A DNA stretch of 64,000 bases from Tunturiibacter empetritectus (GCF_014201375.1 NZ_JACHDZ010000005.1:186001-250000); one strand, 5' to 3'. Positions 51,352 to 60,601 are shown, counted from the first letter of the stretch. Made by a program: numbers and translations. Notes: generated from the letters alone by a model not told the origin.

Positions 51352-52260
51352 TTAATTCGAACCCACCTGTGCGGCCGCCTCCAGAGCAGCAATATCGCTG
51401 GCGGTATACGTATGGCGAATCTGTTCGTCATTACGTGCCAGCAGCACATTGGAGTGGTAAAGCCCGCTGCCCTGCGTCCCTGGAACGAAAGGAAACCGAA
51501 GCGGACGGTCCCAAACCTGCCGGGTCCGCATTCCCGCTCGCAACGCATTCACATGCAGCCACACATCATCCGCCTTCGGACAGAGCCGCACAAACTCAGA
51601 TCCCGCAAGCTTCAATCTCCGTAGCAGCGACGGAGGATAGATGCAGCCTGAGACTCCCGTCGCAAAATGGAGAAAGCTTGGCTCGGTCGTTCTGCATCTT
51701 CCCCAGGTCACGTAGGGAGCGATCGCCCCCTTCTCAAGCCTCACCCGATGAGCTCGATAGCAGTTCACCGACCCAGGGTCTTCGCGATTCGCTCGCACCA
51801 GGCCCTTTAGCCACCACTCGTTGTAGAGTAGGTCATCATCCGCCGTCACAAGCGCCGATTCAAACGTATCGGTCGACAACAGATACGGATAATACTTGGT
51901 GTGTGGCCCGAAGTTTTCACTCCGGCAGATCTCGAGACCCCGATCAACCAACCTCTGCAAACCAGCCGTTCGATTCGCAAACGCCTCTTCACTATCCACC
52001 CACAAGATCATCCTCGACGGAAGCACAGATCCCGCAGCGATCGACTCCAAAACCAGATGAACCGTACGCAGGCGATCCCCGTAAGTGGTCACCGAAACCA
52101 CCGGTCCCCCCGGCGCCGTCACCGAAGCCTTCGAGCGTTCGTTGCGAAGACGCAGCCGCGTCAGGTGAAACTTCGTAAGCTTGGTCTCATGCCTCAGGAA
52201 AAAAAGCCACGTCTCAACAGACCTTGTAGACAAGCCAGCCCTCGCGGTGCGGAGTGCCAA
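51352..52260 (-). CDS. glycosyltransferase, GT2-like (GT-A)
   Basis: 302-residue protein. The core begins with GPVVSVTTYGDRLRTVHLVL and continues with MILWVDSEEAFANRTAGLQR and the acidic donor/metal motif SALVTADDDLLYNEWW, as in GT-A glycosyltransferases. Later parts SVNCYRAHRVRL and PKADDVWLHVNALRAGM include another acidic pair that may hold the catalytic base. No membrane span. The first 45 residues are basic and poorly defined; the TTG at 52260 overlaps a gene remnant, and a TTG at 52233 is an alternative. It lies 109 bp after the aldo/keto reductase start region and is transcribed in the same direction as the GT4 gene upstream. Confidence 0.75.
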   Translation of the reverse strand: MALRTARAGLSTRSVETWLFFLRHETKLTKFHLTRLRLRNERSKASVTAPGGPVVSVTTYGDRLRTVHLVLESIAAGSVLPSRMILWVDSEEAFANRTAGLQRLVDRGLEICRSENFGPHTKYYPYLLSTDTFESALVTADDDLLYNEWWLKGLVRANREDPGSVNCYRAHRVRLEKGAIAPYVTWGRCRTTEPSFLHFATGVSGCIYPPSLLRRLKLAGSEFVRLCPKADDVWLHVNALRAGMRTRQVWDRPLRFPFVPGTQGSGLYHSNVLLARNDEQIRHTYTASDIAALEAAAQVGSN

Positions 52261-52375
52261 TGAGAATCTCCCAGTACATCGTGAAGTAGAACTTGGCGAT
52301 TGGTTCGCGCGTCTCGAGAGCTCTCGCTGTGTTCGGCCAAAAGGAGAAGATCTCGATCGCGTCTACGTTGAGTCT
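52214..52375 (-). pseudogene. 3' remnant of an unidentified gene
   Basis: Reading the - strand from 52375 gives 53 codons ending in TGA at 52214, with a coding-like sequence: VDAIEIFSFWPNTARALETR, EPIAKFYFTMYWEILIGTP, HREGWLVYKVC. The aromatic and Trp-rich pattern is unlike random frame. An in-frame TAG lies directly upstream at 52378-52376, and there is no start codon at its head; the GT4 gene ends only 52 bp further up. It overlaps the start of the GT2-like gene by 47 bp. The simplest reading is the tail of a gene whose 5' part was lost when neighbouring genes were rearranged. The family is not recognised. Confidence 0.4.
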
Positions 52376-52427
52376 CTATGGCAAGCCGCCCTGTGTCAAC
52401 GTTTCCCGACGGGCAACCATTATGGTG

Positions 52428-53654
52428 CTACTTCGCATCTCCTGCCGAAATTTCTTTGTAGAGAAGCTCGGCAGCCGCGGCCCGCATGGGCCAGGTACTC
52501 GTGCGTGCAAACTCCCAACCCGCACGTGACATTGCATTCTTCTGCTCGACACTCATCGAAGCAAATCGGTCGATCGCCAATGCCAGCGCACACACCACCT
52601 GCGCAGGAGTGGTAACAGGAACCTTGATGCCGGCATCGTCAGGGACAACATCTCGCGCCCCATGCAGGTCCAGAGTAATCACAGGTAGTCCGAGCGCCAT
52701 CGCCTCCAGCAGTTGCACACCCGAGGTCTCGCGCAGACTCGTAAACAGCAGCGCATCATGTTCCTGATAAGCTGCGCGCACCTCATCCCAACTCAGACGC
52801 CTTCCTGCCCAGGAGACACGGCCCGTCAACCCCCGCTCAGCAATCATCTGTCTCACCTCGGCCTCGGCCATACCGTTCCCGACGATCGTCAGCATCCAGT
52901 CGTGCGTCACCTTCGTCAGCGCATCGAGCGCCATCGGAAGCGCCTTGCGCGGCAGCATCCTCCCCACCCAGATCAAGCGAACAGCAGAGCTGCCCTGGAA
53001 ACTTCGCGGCCCCGGCGCCAGGTAGTCGACCCCGACTCCATTGTCGAACTGTAGTTGCACGTCCGGCCTGCCCATCTCTCGTATCAGTTTCAGCGTGTCA
53101 TCGTTTGCAGCCAGCACCCTGCTCATCTTCGCAAGCCAGCGTCTGTGAAACGGAGAGTAGGGAAGCGCTCTCGTCAAAAGCGTCCGGCGCTCCTCCGACC
53201 GTCTGCTGGGTCCGAAGTATTCGAGCATGCCCGGCGGAGCCGTCTGTCCTCCGCCCACAGGCCCAAACACAGTAGGCACGCCCAAACGCCACAACTGCGT
53301 CGGCACATGGATACTCGTGTAGGTCACGTGATGCACCACATCGAACCGTTGCTGTCGATTGAGCTCCTTCGCCACTCCCACCGCGAGCATCTGCCAAAGG
53401 GCATAGTGAATCCCGCTCCCCGGTTTGAATAGCTTGATCGGTACCGTCACATAGCCAAAGCTCACGTTCGACTTGGGATGATCGCGCTGGTACGCCTCGA
53501 TCTCCTCCCGTCCCTCACCGCGCGTCAGCACCGTAACCTTGATCCCACGCTCCGCGAGGTGCATCGCCCAATTCCATCCGTTTCCAGGCTCCGAACCAGA
53601 GTCCGGCAAGCACGCATAAGCCGAAAGCAAAACATTCATCCGGGAGCTCACCAT
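52428..53654 (-). CDS. glycosyltransferase family 4 (GT-B)
   Basis: 408-residue GT-B glycosyltransferase. The N-terminus MNVLLSAYACLPDSGSEPGN (from Met6, position 53639, a possible true start) and WNWAMHLAERGIKVTVLTR are typical of the acceptor domain in GT4. The donor domain has RLIWVGRMLPRKALPMALDA, HDALLFTSLRETSGVQLLEA and MALGLPVITLDLHG, with the E-x7-E pair. It would add one sugar of the EPS repeat. It is the first gene of a - strand group with the GT2-like, aldo/keto reductase and GMC genes, and divergent from the beta-helix lipoprotein. Confidence 0.87.
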   Translation of the reverse strand: MVSSRMNVLLSAYACLPDSGSEPGNGWNWAMHLAERGIKVTVLTRGEGREEIEAYQRDHPKSNVSFGYVTVPIKLFKPGSGIHYALWQMLAVGVAKELNRQQRFDVVHHVTYTSIHVPTQLWRLGVPTVFGPVGGGQTAPPGMLEYFGPSRRSEERRTLLTRALPYSPFHRRWLAKMSRVLAANDDTLKLIREMGRPDVQLQFDNGVGVDYLAPGPRSFQGSSAVRLIWVGRMLPRKALPMALDALTKVTHDWMLTIVGNGMAEAEVRQMIAERGLTGRVSWAGRRLSWDEVRAAYQEHDALLFTSLRETSGVQLLEAMALGLPVITLDLHGARDVVPDDAGIKVPVTTPAQVVCALALAIDRFASMSVEQKNAMSRAGWEFARTSTWPMRAAAAELLYKEISAGDAK

Positions 53655-53867
53655 CTCACCTTATAAATTCTTTTTCACATTCTTCGCAGCAATCACTACT
53701 TCCATGGCAACAAACGATCGTTCAAGTCCCGCAAAGATAGTCTACAGACATAAGAAATTAGAGGCACTTAGCTACCTTAGCGATCGTGGCATGCGTTCCG
53801 TCACTGGCCACGCGCCTGTCACGTTTTGCCGATGCTATACTTTCGTACTATTGTGACCTGCAACTAA

Positions 53868-53887
53868 ATATGCAAGTATTTGCATAT
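53868..53887. promoter_or_regulatory. perfect inverted repeat overlapping a start codon
   Basis: ATATGCAA (53868-53875), loop GTAT, TTGCATAT (53880-53887) form a perfect 8-bp inverted repeat whose right arm includes the first two bases of the ATG at 53886. No ribosome binding site is visible beside it. It could be an operator or an mRNA hairpin hiding the start. Confidence 0.4.
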
Positions 53888-55829
53888 GAGAATATGCCCT
53901 CCCCCTCCCCGTAACGCTGGGATTTCTCTGCTCAGCGAAGTTTTCCGGTGCCGCGCCCTCCTGCGCACATCCATCAGCGTCCTCAGCCTGCTCTGTATTC
54001 TCATCATGGTGGGTTGCTCCGGCCAAACCATCCCTATCACCGAGGGCGGCACAGCCGCGCCGCAACCCCTCTCCCTGTCCGGCGCTACTCTCAGTGGGAC
54101 ACTCACATTTCCCACTGGCTTCATGACCTCCGTCAAATCCTACGGAGCGGTCGGCGATGGAGTAACCGACGACACCGCAGCCATTCAGAGCGCTCTCTCC
54201 GACGGCCGATCCAATGCCGCCGGGGACTACAACGGCCTCCCCAAAGCGCTCTACTTCCCACCCGGCACCTATCTTGTCAGCAACACGCTGCAATGGAACG
54301 GATGCTGTGTCACGCTGCAAGGCTCCGGCTCTTCGAGCAGCATCATTCGTCTCGCCCCCAGCTCCAGCGGCTTCAACAACTCCTCCGCTCCCAAGCCCCT
54401 CATCCAAACCCCGAAAGGGAACCAGTCCTTCCGTCAGAGCATCTGGGACCTCGGCTTCTCCGTTGGCTCCGGCAACTCAGGCGCAACAGCGCTCAGTTAT
54501 GTCTCCAACAATGTCGGTTCCATCCACGATGTTTTGATCAAGAGTGAAGACGGAACCGGTCACGCGGGCATTGATCTCACCAGGCAATGGGCCGGCCCCA
54601 TGATGATCCGCAACACCGAGGTGCAAGGCTTCGACGTAGGCATCGACCTCAAGAATGCCGAGTACAGCATAACCATGGAAGGCATCACCCTCCAGAACCA
54701 AAACATCGCCGGCATTCGCAACAGCAATCAAGCCATCAGCGTTCGCGGCCTCACCAGCACCAACAAGGTTCCCGCTCTCACCAACGCCGGCGGCTTCGTA
54801 ATCCTGCTCGACGGCAGCCTCTCTGGCGGAGTCGATACGGTCCCCGCCATTCAGACCAACAGCAACCTCTTCCTGAGAAATGTCTCCTCCTCCGGTTACG
54901 AGGCGACCCTGCAGGACTCAAGCACCTCCACTCCTACCCTCACCAAGGGAACCATCTCGCATCTCCTCGTAGGCACCCCAAGCACACTCACCGGAACCAT
55001 CAACACCATCGGTCTGAATCTGTCCGTTCAGGAGACACCCTCCTTCACCAGCTCAAGCCTCACCGATTGGGCCGTCTTCACCCCCAAGTGGTACGGCGAT
55101 ACCTCAGGCCTCCAGGCCGTACTCAACAGCGGCAAGCACACCGTCTACTTTCCCTTCGGCCAGTACTTCTCCTCCAACGAGACCGACGTCACCGTTCCTG
55201 ACACCGTCGACCGCATCGTAGGTTTTTCCTCCGTCGTCAACCTCGGTTCGGGAACCAACGGCGGCGGCATTCGATTCGTCGTCACCAGCAACGCCACCCA
55301 GCCGCTCATCATTGAGCAGTTCGGCTACGGTATCAAGATCGATCATCGTGGCAGCCGTCCCATCGTTCTCAAGGACGCCCACATCAACAACTACGCAGCC
55401 TACGCTGGTGCCGGCAAACTCTTCCTCGAAGACATCGGCATCTCCGGCCTGACCGTCCAGAAGGGCCAGCAGGTCTGGGCACGCCAGCTTGACAATGAAC
55501 TGAACGGAACCAAAATCTCAAACCTCGGGGCCTCGCTCTGGATCTTCGGTCTCAAGACAGAAGCCGCCGGCACCGTCATCAACACCACCTCAGGCGGAAA
55601 GACAGAGCTCCTCGGCTCCCTCATCTATCCATCCACCTCTGTTCCAACCTCGCAGGCAGCCTTCATCTCCACCGACGCGCAGGTGTCGTACATGTACAAG
55701 GAGTCGGTCTACTGCTCAGGCTGTGGATACGCGATCCAGGTGCAGGAGACACGTTCCGGTGTGACAAAATCCATCACCTCACCCAACAGCAATCCATTTC
55801 GAATGCCGCTCTTCATCGGTTACAAATAG
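53886..55829 (+). CDS. lipoprotein with pectate-lyase/GH28-related beta-helix
   Basis: 647-residue exported lipoprotein. The N-terminal signal runs through LLRTSISVLSLLCILIMVGC with the lipobox MVGC. The mature protein has the typical entry to the Pect-lyase_RHGA_epim fold: VKSYGAVGDGVTDDTAAIQS near residues 80-100, then ALYFPPGTYLVSNTLQWNG. Right-handed beta-helix repeats with many Asn, Ser and Gly fill the rest. It is a distant paralogue of the protein at 46426, with shared C-terminal segments. GH28-related proteins cut, epimerise or bind polysaccharides; activity against the EPS of this cluster is inferred from location. The start overlaps an inverted repeat. Confidence 0.78.
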   Translation: MRICPPPPRNAGISLLSEVFRCRALLRTSISVLSLLCILIMVGCSGQTIPITEGGTAAPQPLSLSGATLSGTLTFPTGFMTSVKSYGAVGDGVTDDTAAIQSALSDGRSNAAGDYNGLPKALYFPPGTYLVSNTLQWNGCCVTLQGSGSSSSIIRLAPSSSGFNNSSAPKPLIQTPKGNQSFRQSIWDLGFSVGSGNSGATALSYVSNNVGSIHDVLIKSEDGTGHAGIDLTRQWAGPMMIRNTEVQGFDVGIDLKNAEYSITMEGITLQNQNIAGIRNSNQAISVRGLTSTNKVPALTNAGGFVILLDGSLSGGVDTVPAIQTNSNLFLRNVSSSGYEATLQDSSTSTPTLTKGTISHLLVGTPSTLTGTINTIGLNLSVQETPSFTSSSLTDWAVFTPKWYGDTSGLQAVLNSGKHTVYFPFGQYFSSNETDVTVPDTVDRIVGFSSVVNLGSGTNGGGIRFVVTSNATQPLIIEQFGYGIKIDHRGSRPIVLKDAHINNYAAYAGAGKLFLEDIGISGLTVQKGQQVWARQLDNELNGTKISNLGASLWIFGLKTEAAGTVINTTSGGKTELLGSLIYPSTSVPTSQAAFISTDAQVSYMYKESVYCSGCGYAIQVQETRSGVTKSITSPNSNPFRMPLFIGYK

Positions 55830-56021
55830 GAGAGTCCAAGGGAGTGCTGTCGAGCTGCACGTCAGGTCGACAGCCTCCAACGACTTTCGTATACTCGAGC
55901 CATCAACAGTGCCAACAACTCAGGGGAGTCCTTCAAAGCGCTCTATCCCATGGAGCATACGACTCTCAGCAACCCGCAACACCACGGACTTGAACGTCAA
56001 TTTCTTCGTCAAGGAGCGATC

Positions 56022-56795
56022 ATGATCTCTGCCGATCCGCCAAGAGTCAACATCCTTGGTGTCGGAATCAGTGCACTCTCCATGAAAAGCGCACTGGAAC
56101 ATAGCGAGTCCTTTTTGAACAGTGGCCAATCCGGGTACATCTGCGTCACAGGAGTCCACGGCATCATCGAAGCACAATCAGATGAAGCCTTCCGAACCAT
56201 CCTCAACAAATCTTTTCTCTCAACCCCCGACGGCATGCCCACCGTCTGGCTCGGCCACCTCCACGGCTTCAAGCACATGACCCGCGTCTACGGTCCGGAC
56301 TTCATGCTGAATCTGTGCGAGCTCTCCGTCCAGCGCGGCTACCGTCACTTCCTCTACGGAGGCAGAACCGGCATCGCCGAAGAGCTGGGCGCCGAACTCA
56401 CCCGCCGCTATCCCGGCCTTCAGATCGTAGGCACCTACACGCCGCCCTTCCGTCCGCTCAATGCCGAAGAGGAGGAAGATCTGCGCGCTCAACTGACCGC
56501 GTCACAGGCTGACATCCTCTGGTGCGGCCTTAGCACACCCAAGCAGGAGCGCTTCATGGCCGCATACAACGGACGCCTGCCGGTAAAGCTGATGGTCGGT
56601 GTCGGCGCAGCGTTCGACCTCCTCAGTGGCAACCTCGCCGAAGCTCCCGACTGGATGAAGCAGTCCGGCCTCCAGTGGCTCTACCGGCTCATCAAAGAGC
56701 CGAAGCGTCTGTGGCGTCGATACCTCATCAACAATCCAAGATTCATCTGGCTAAGCTTTCTGCAACTATCCCGCCTCAAACGCTTCTCCGTATAG
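56022..56795 (+). CDS. WecG/TagA/CpsF-family glycosyltransferase (GT26)
   Basis: 257-residue cytoplasmic glycosyltransferase. ATG 56022 has AAGGAG five bases upstream; a start at 55950 lacks one. Family marks: VNILGVGISALSMKSALEH near the N-terminus, TPDGMPTVWLGHLHGFKHM, RVYGPDFMLNLCEL, FLYGGRTGIAEELGAEL, DILWCGLSTPKQERFMA and VGVGAAFDLLSGNLAEAPDW. GT26 enzymes add ManNAc, ManNAcA or glucose residues to lipid-linked intermediates early in polymer synthesis. It is the last EPS gene of the second cluster. Confidence 0.92.
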   Translation: MISADPPRVNILGVGISALSMKSALEHSESFLNSGQSGYICVTGVHGIIEAQSDEAFRTILNKSFLSTPDGMPTVWLGHLHGFKHMTRVYGPDFMLNLCELSVQRGYRHFLYGGRTGIAEELGAELTRRYPGLQIVGTYTPPFRPLNAEEEEDLRAQLTASQADILWCGLSTPKQERFMAAYNGRLPVKLMVGVGAAFDLLSGNLAEAPDWMKQSGLQWLYRLIKEPKRLWRRYLINNPRFIWLSFLQLSRLKRFSV

Positions 56796-56828
56796 AGAAA
56801 AAGAGCAAACACTCGCCTCACGCCGAAA

Positions 56829-56868
56829 GTGTTACGTGCAATCAAGCCGTGTTGCGTGCAATCAAGCC
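56829..56868. repeat. 20-bp tandem duplication
   Basis: Two adjacent 20-bp copies, GTGTTACGTGCAATCAAGCC and the same with G for A at position 6, lie between the convergent TagA-type and permease genes. No hairpin is formed. Probably a replication slip in a spacer. Confidence 0.8.
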
Positions 56869-56871
56869 CAT

Positions 56872-59409
56872 CTACTCCGTACGGAGCGCTGTCATCGGCT
56901 CAATATTTGCAGCCCGCCGAGCAGGAATAAATCCTGCAACCGTAGCCGATCCCAGCAGCACGGCCACCGCAATCAACAGACTCACCGGATCATACGAGCG
57001 CACGCCATACAGTTGATCGGCCATCGCCCTCGCTCCAAAGATCGCAATGGGCACTCCAATCACCAGCCCCAGCCCAGCCTGCACAAACGCACTCCGCATC
57101 ACCATTCGTACCACATCTCCGCGGTCTGCTCCCAGCGCCATGCGCAGCCCAATCTCGCTCGTTCTTCGCGCCACCTGGTACGACGTGATTCCATAGAGAC
57201 CCACCGAAGCGAGCACCAGCGCAAGCCCACCGAACAACATCGTCAGCCTCGCAATCAGCCGCTCCTGCGTAAAGTTGTCGGCTATCTGGTAGTCCAGCGA
57301 GTGCAGGTCAAGCACCGTCAGATCAGGATTGATATTAGCCAGTGTTCGTCTCACCGTTGCATCAAGATTTTGTGGCGCGCTCTTAAAAAAGAGAGTCACC
57401 GAGTTGATATAGAGCCCGCGTCCCTCAGCCATCGTTTCATTCGGATCCGTCAGCCCCGTCATTGTCTGCGTCAGCGGACGAAAATACATCGTCCTCATCT
57501 CGTCGCGCGGATTCTGATACTTGGCATCGGCCACAATGCCCACAATCTCGAACGAAGTCGAGAATTTCTGTTCGAAGACTCCGAAGTGTCTCCCGATGGG
57601 ATCTTCCTTCGGAAAAAACTTCTTCACAAACGCCTGGTTCACCACAGCGACCAGCTGCGACGTCGCCGTATCCTGATCCGTAAATCCGCGTCCACGCACC
57701 ACCGGCTGTCCCACCGTCTCAAAAAAGTGGTTGCTCACCCGATCCCACGAAGAGTTGTTATGGTCATTCGGTCCAGGCGCCGGACGCCCATCAACAAACA
57801 CACCCTCGCCCCAGTTATTCCCCTCAAGTGTGCTGTAAAGCGCCAGCCCAACGCTCTGCACTCCCGGCAGCGATCCAAGCTGCTGCTCCAGAGTCTGGTA
57901 AAAAGCCGCTAGCTTCTCCGGCGTATACCCCGCGCCCGCCGGGTCGAGATGCAGAACATATCGGTTTGCCGTCTGAATCCCAAAGCTCTGATGCTCCATA
58001 TTCCGCAGGCTCTTCGTCAGCAGCCCCGCGCCCACCAGCAGCACCAGCGACAGCGCCGCCTGAAACACAATCAACGATCTCTGCGGCAGCGACGCCCGAT
58101 CTCGCGTCGAGCGGTTCGCGCCCCGCAACGCCTCCGCCGGATCGGAGTGCGACGTAATCCACGCCGGCACCACTCCAAACACCACTCCCGTCAGCAGCGA
58201 CAGCAAAAACGCAAACCCCAGCACCGCCAGCGAAGGGCTCGCCGCAATCGGCAGTTGCGGCGAGTCAGGAAACGCAAGCGCCAGAATCATTCGCGTCCCC
58301 GCATAAGCCACCGCCAGTCCAGCCAGCCCACCCGCGCACCCCAGTAGCAGACTCTCCGTCAACATCTGCCGTATCAATCTGCTTCGCGCCGCACCCAGCG
58401 CCATCCGCACCGATGTATCAGCCCTCCGCGTCGTTCCTCGCGCCAGCAGCAGGTTCGCCACATTCGCGCACGCCACCAGCAGCACCAGCCCCGAGATCGT
58501 CATCAGCAGATAAAGTCCCTTGCCCGTCTCCTTCTGCAGGTTCTGAATCCCCGCGCCACCCGGCACGATCACCAAATGCTGCTTCGGAATAATCGTCGAC
58601 CCACCATTGCGAGAGTAGTTAGGCTGCGCTGCAAGAAACTGCCTCAAGCTCCCCGACATCTTGTCCTGCAACGCGGTGATGCTGACTCCCGGCTTCAGCC
58701 TCCCTACGGCATAGAGCCAGTTGCTATCCGGCACATGCAGAATCGAATTCTTTCCCTCGATCGCAGGCTCCATCGCCAGCGGAATCCACAACGCCGGTGG
58801 ATTGCTCCTGATCCGATCCCCAAAGAATCCCGCCGGAGCGATCCCCACTAGCGTCGCCGGCTGACCCTGCAGATAAAACGTCGACCCCACCACCTTCGGA
58901 TCGCTGCCATAGTCCGACTGCCACGCCTGATAACTCATCACCACCGCCGGAGCCGCACCCGGCGTATCGTCCGCATCCGTCAGCACACGTCCCGCAAACG
59001 GCCCAATCCCAAACGTTGTAAAAAAGTTTCCCGAAACATACTGCGCCCGTTCAGACTTTGCCGGCTCCGAGCCTCGCCGCGTCGTCTTCTGCTCTCCGCC
59101 AGACTGCATCGCCGCAAGTCGTTCAAACTCCGGCGTCGTCTCCTGAAGATGCTTATACAACTCGTAAGAGAAAAGATCGAAGTCCCCGTTGTCATTAATA
59201 AAGCCTCCATTGACGCAGCAATCATCCTGGTCGCCCACGCGAAACAGAGTCTTGGGATCCGCCACCGGCAACGACTTCATCAGGATCGCGTGCACCAGCG
59301 TAAAGATCGCCGTATTTGCCCCAATTCCCAACGCAATCGTAAGCACAACCGTGATGGCAAAGCCCGGCGACTTGTAGAACTGACGCAGCGCAACCCAGAT
59401 ATCCTGCAT
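56872..59409 (-). CDS. orphan FtsX/MacB-type ABC transporter permease (acidobacterial duplicated type)
   Basis: 845-residue membrane protein with the two-module layout of the acidobacterial duplicated orphan permeases. First module: membrane span near residues 19-40 (ITVVLTIALGIGANTAIFTL), a large extracytoplasmic MacB-like domain, then spans in LYLLMTISGLVLLVACANVA and following LLLGCAGGLAGLAVAYAG. Second module: LIVFQAALSLVLLVGAGLL, another periplasmic domain, and closing spans with LTMLFGGLALVLASVGLYGI and VRMVMRSAFVQAGLGLV. No ATPase gene is adjacent. Such proteins are expanded in acidobacteria, but their substrate and partners are not established. It is convergent with the TagA-type gene and divergent from hemC. 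Confidence 0.88.
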   Translation of the reverse strand: MQDIWVALRQFYKSPGFAITVVLTIALGIGANTAIFTLVHAILMKSLPVADPKTLFRVGDQDDCCVNGGFINDNGDFDLFSYELYKHLQETTPEFERLAAMQSGGEQKTTRRGSEPAKSERAQYVSGNFFTTFGIGPFAGRVLTDADDTPGAAPAVVMSYQAWQSDYGSDPKVVGSTFYLQGQPATLVGIAPAGFFGDRIRSNPPALWIPLAMEPAIEGKNSILHVPDSNWLYAVGRLKPGVSITALQDKMSGSLRQFLAAQPNYSRNGGSTIIPKQHLVIVPGGAGIQNLQKETGKGLYLLMTISGLVLLVACANVANLLLARGTTRRADTSVRMALGAARSRLIRQMLTESLLLGCAGGLAGLAVAYAGTRMILALAFPDSPQLPIAASPSLAVLGFAFLLSLLTGVVFGVVPAWITSHSDPAEALRGANRSTRDRASLPQRSLIVFQAALSLVLLVGAGLLTKSLRNMEHQSFGIQTANRYVLHLDPAGAGYTPEKLAAFYQTLEQQLGSLPGVQSVGLALYSTLEGNNWGEGVFVDGRPAPGPNDHNNSSWDRVSNHFFETVGQPVVRGRGFTDQDTATSQLVAVVNQAFVKKFFPKEDPIGRHFGVFEQKFSTSFEIVGIVADAKYQNPRDEMRTMYFRPLTQTMTGLTDPNETMAEGRGLYINSVTLFFKSAPQNLDATVRRTLANINPDLTVLDLHSLDYQIADNFTQERLIARLTMLFGGLALVLASVGLYGITSYQVARRTSEIGLRMALGADRGDVVRMVMRSAFVQAGLGLVIGVPIAIFGARAMADQLYGVRSYDPVSLLIAVAVLLGSATVAGFIPARRAANIEPMTALRTE

Positions 59410-59508
59410 GAACCCTCCAGCTTGTGTCTGTCAGGCACTTACGCTTGCAGTGCGAACTTGGTTCCAAAAAAATAGACTTGCCCCCTCAACAACGTCACTC
59501 CGACCCGA

Positions 59509-59529
59509 CCCTGAGCGAAGTCGAAGGGG
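59509..59529. repeat. dispersed-repeat-like fragment before hemC
   Basis: The segment contains CTGAGCGAAGTCGAAGG, of the same general type as the CTGAGCGGAGGAATCTGC edge of the array at 25496. Such words are common as intergenic repeats in related genomes. The 211 bp between the permease and hemC hold nothing else recognised. Confidence 0.35.
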
Positions 59530-59620
59530 AAGCGGAGGAACCCGCTTTTCCTCAACCCGGGCACAAACCACCGGCATCAGCGAACCAGCTCGCCCATCAT
59601 CCCGTATCCTAGTTAAGACC

Positions 59621-60601
59621 ATGAGTTCCGAGCACAATAACCCCCGCAATCCAATCCGCATCGGCAGCCGAGGCTCTCAACTCGCCCTCTGGCAAGCCAA
59701 CCACATCCTCTACGCCCTCCGCGACGCCGGCTACCACGTCGAGCTCGAGATCATCCGCACCACCGGCGACCGCATGCAGCAACCCGGCTTCGTCCCCCCG
59801 CCGAACCTCGACGGCAAAGGCATCTTCATCAAAGAAATCGAAGAGGCGCTCGAAGAAGGCCGCATCGACCTCGCCGTCCACAGCCTGAAAGATCTCCCGA
59901 CAAAACTAGCCCCTCAATTCACCCTCGCCGCAATCCCCAAACGTGCCGACGCCCGTGACGTCTGGGTCTGCGAGCCTTACTGGGCGCTTCACACCCTCCC
60001 CACCGGAGGCCGCATCGGCACCACCAGCCCCCGCCGCCGCGCACAAATCCTCGCCCTCCGCCCCGACGTCACCTTCGTCGAAGTCCGCGGCAACATCGAC
60101 ACCCGCCTCAAGAAGCTCGCCGATGGAAAGTGCGACGCCCTCGTCCTCGCCGCCGCCGGCCTCGACCGCCTCAAGCGAACCGAATCCGTCCACCAGCGCT
60201 TCTCCCCCTGCGAGCTCTGTCCCGCTCCCGGCCAAGGTGCGCTCGCCCTCGAAACCCGCAGCCCCGAACACGCCATCGACGAAGCCCGCGACGCCTACAT
60301 CCGCAACGCCATCGCCTTCCTCGAGCATTCCTACACCCGCTTCGCCATCGACGCCGAGCGCACCACACTCGACGCCCTCGGCGGCGGCTGCTCCCTCCCC
60401 ATCGGCGCTCACTGCTTCCACGAAGAAGGGAAGTGGAAGATGGTCGCCCAGGTCGTCTCCCCCGACGGCGAATCCATGGTCCAGGTCGAAACCGAAGCCG
60501 CTCCCGACACCAATCCCATCACCCTCGGCCTCCGCGTCGCCGACGACCTCAAATCCAAAGGCGCCCTCAACCTCCTCAACCCAGTACTCTCCGCCGACTG
60601 A
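59621..60601 (+). CDS. hemC: porphobilinogen deaminase (hydroxymethylbilane synthase)
   Basis: 326-residue cytoplasmic enzyme that joins four porphobilinogen units into hydroxymethylbilane. Family marks: RIGSRGSQLALWQANHILYA, LEIIRTTGDRM, GKGIFIKEIEEALEEGRID, LAVHSLKDLPT, IGTTSPRRRAQIL, VEVRGNIDTRLKKLADG, DALVLAAAGLDRL, and the dipyrromethane-binding Cys in LGGGCSLPIGAHC. ATG 59621 gives the right N-terminus; the frame is open back to 59408 but that part is not conserved in type. Upstream is the divergent permease, so hemC must have its own promoter now, although it is usually cotranscribed with hemA. Confidence 0.96.
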   Translation: MSSEHNNPRNPIRIGSRGSQLALWQANHILYALRDAGYHVELEIIRTTGDRMQQPGFVPPPNLDGKGIFIKEIEEALEEGRIDLAVHSLKDLPTKLAPQFTLAAIPKRADARDVWVCEPYWALHTLPTGGRIGTTSPRRRAQILALRPDVTFVEVRGNIDTRLKKLADGKCDALVLAAAGLDRLKRTESVHQRFSPCELCPAPGQGALALETRSPEHAIDEARDAYIRNAIAFLEHSYTRFAIDAERTTLDALGGGCSLPIGAHCFHEEGKWKMVAQVVSPDGESMVQVETEAAPDTNPITLGLRVADDLKSKGALNLLNPVLSAD

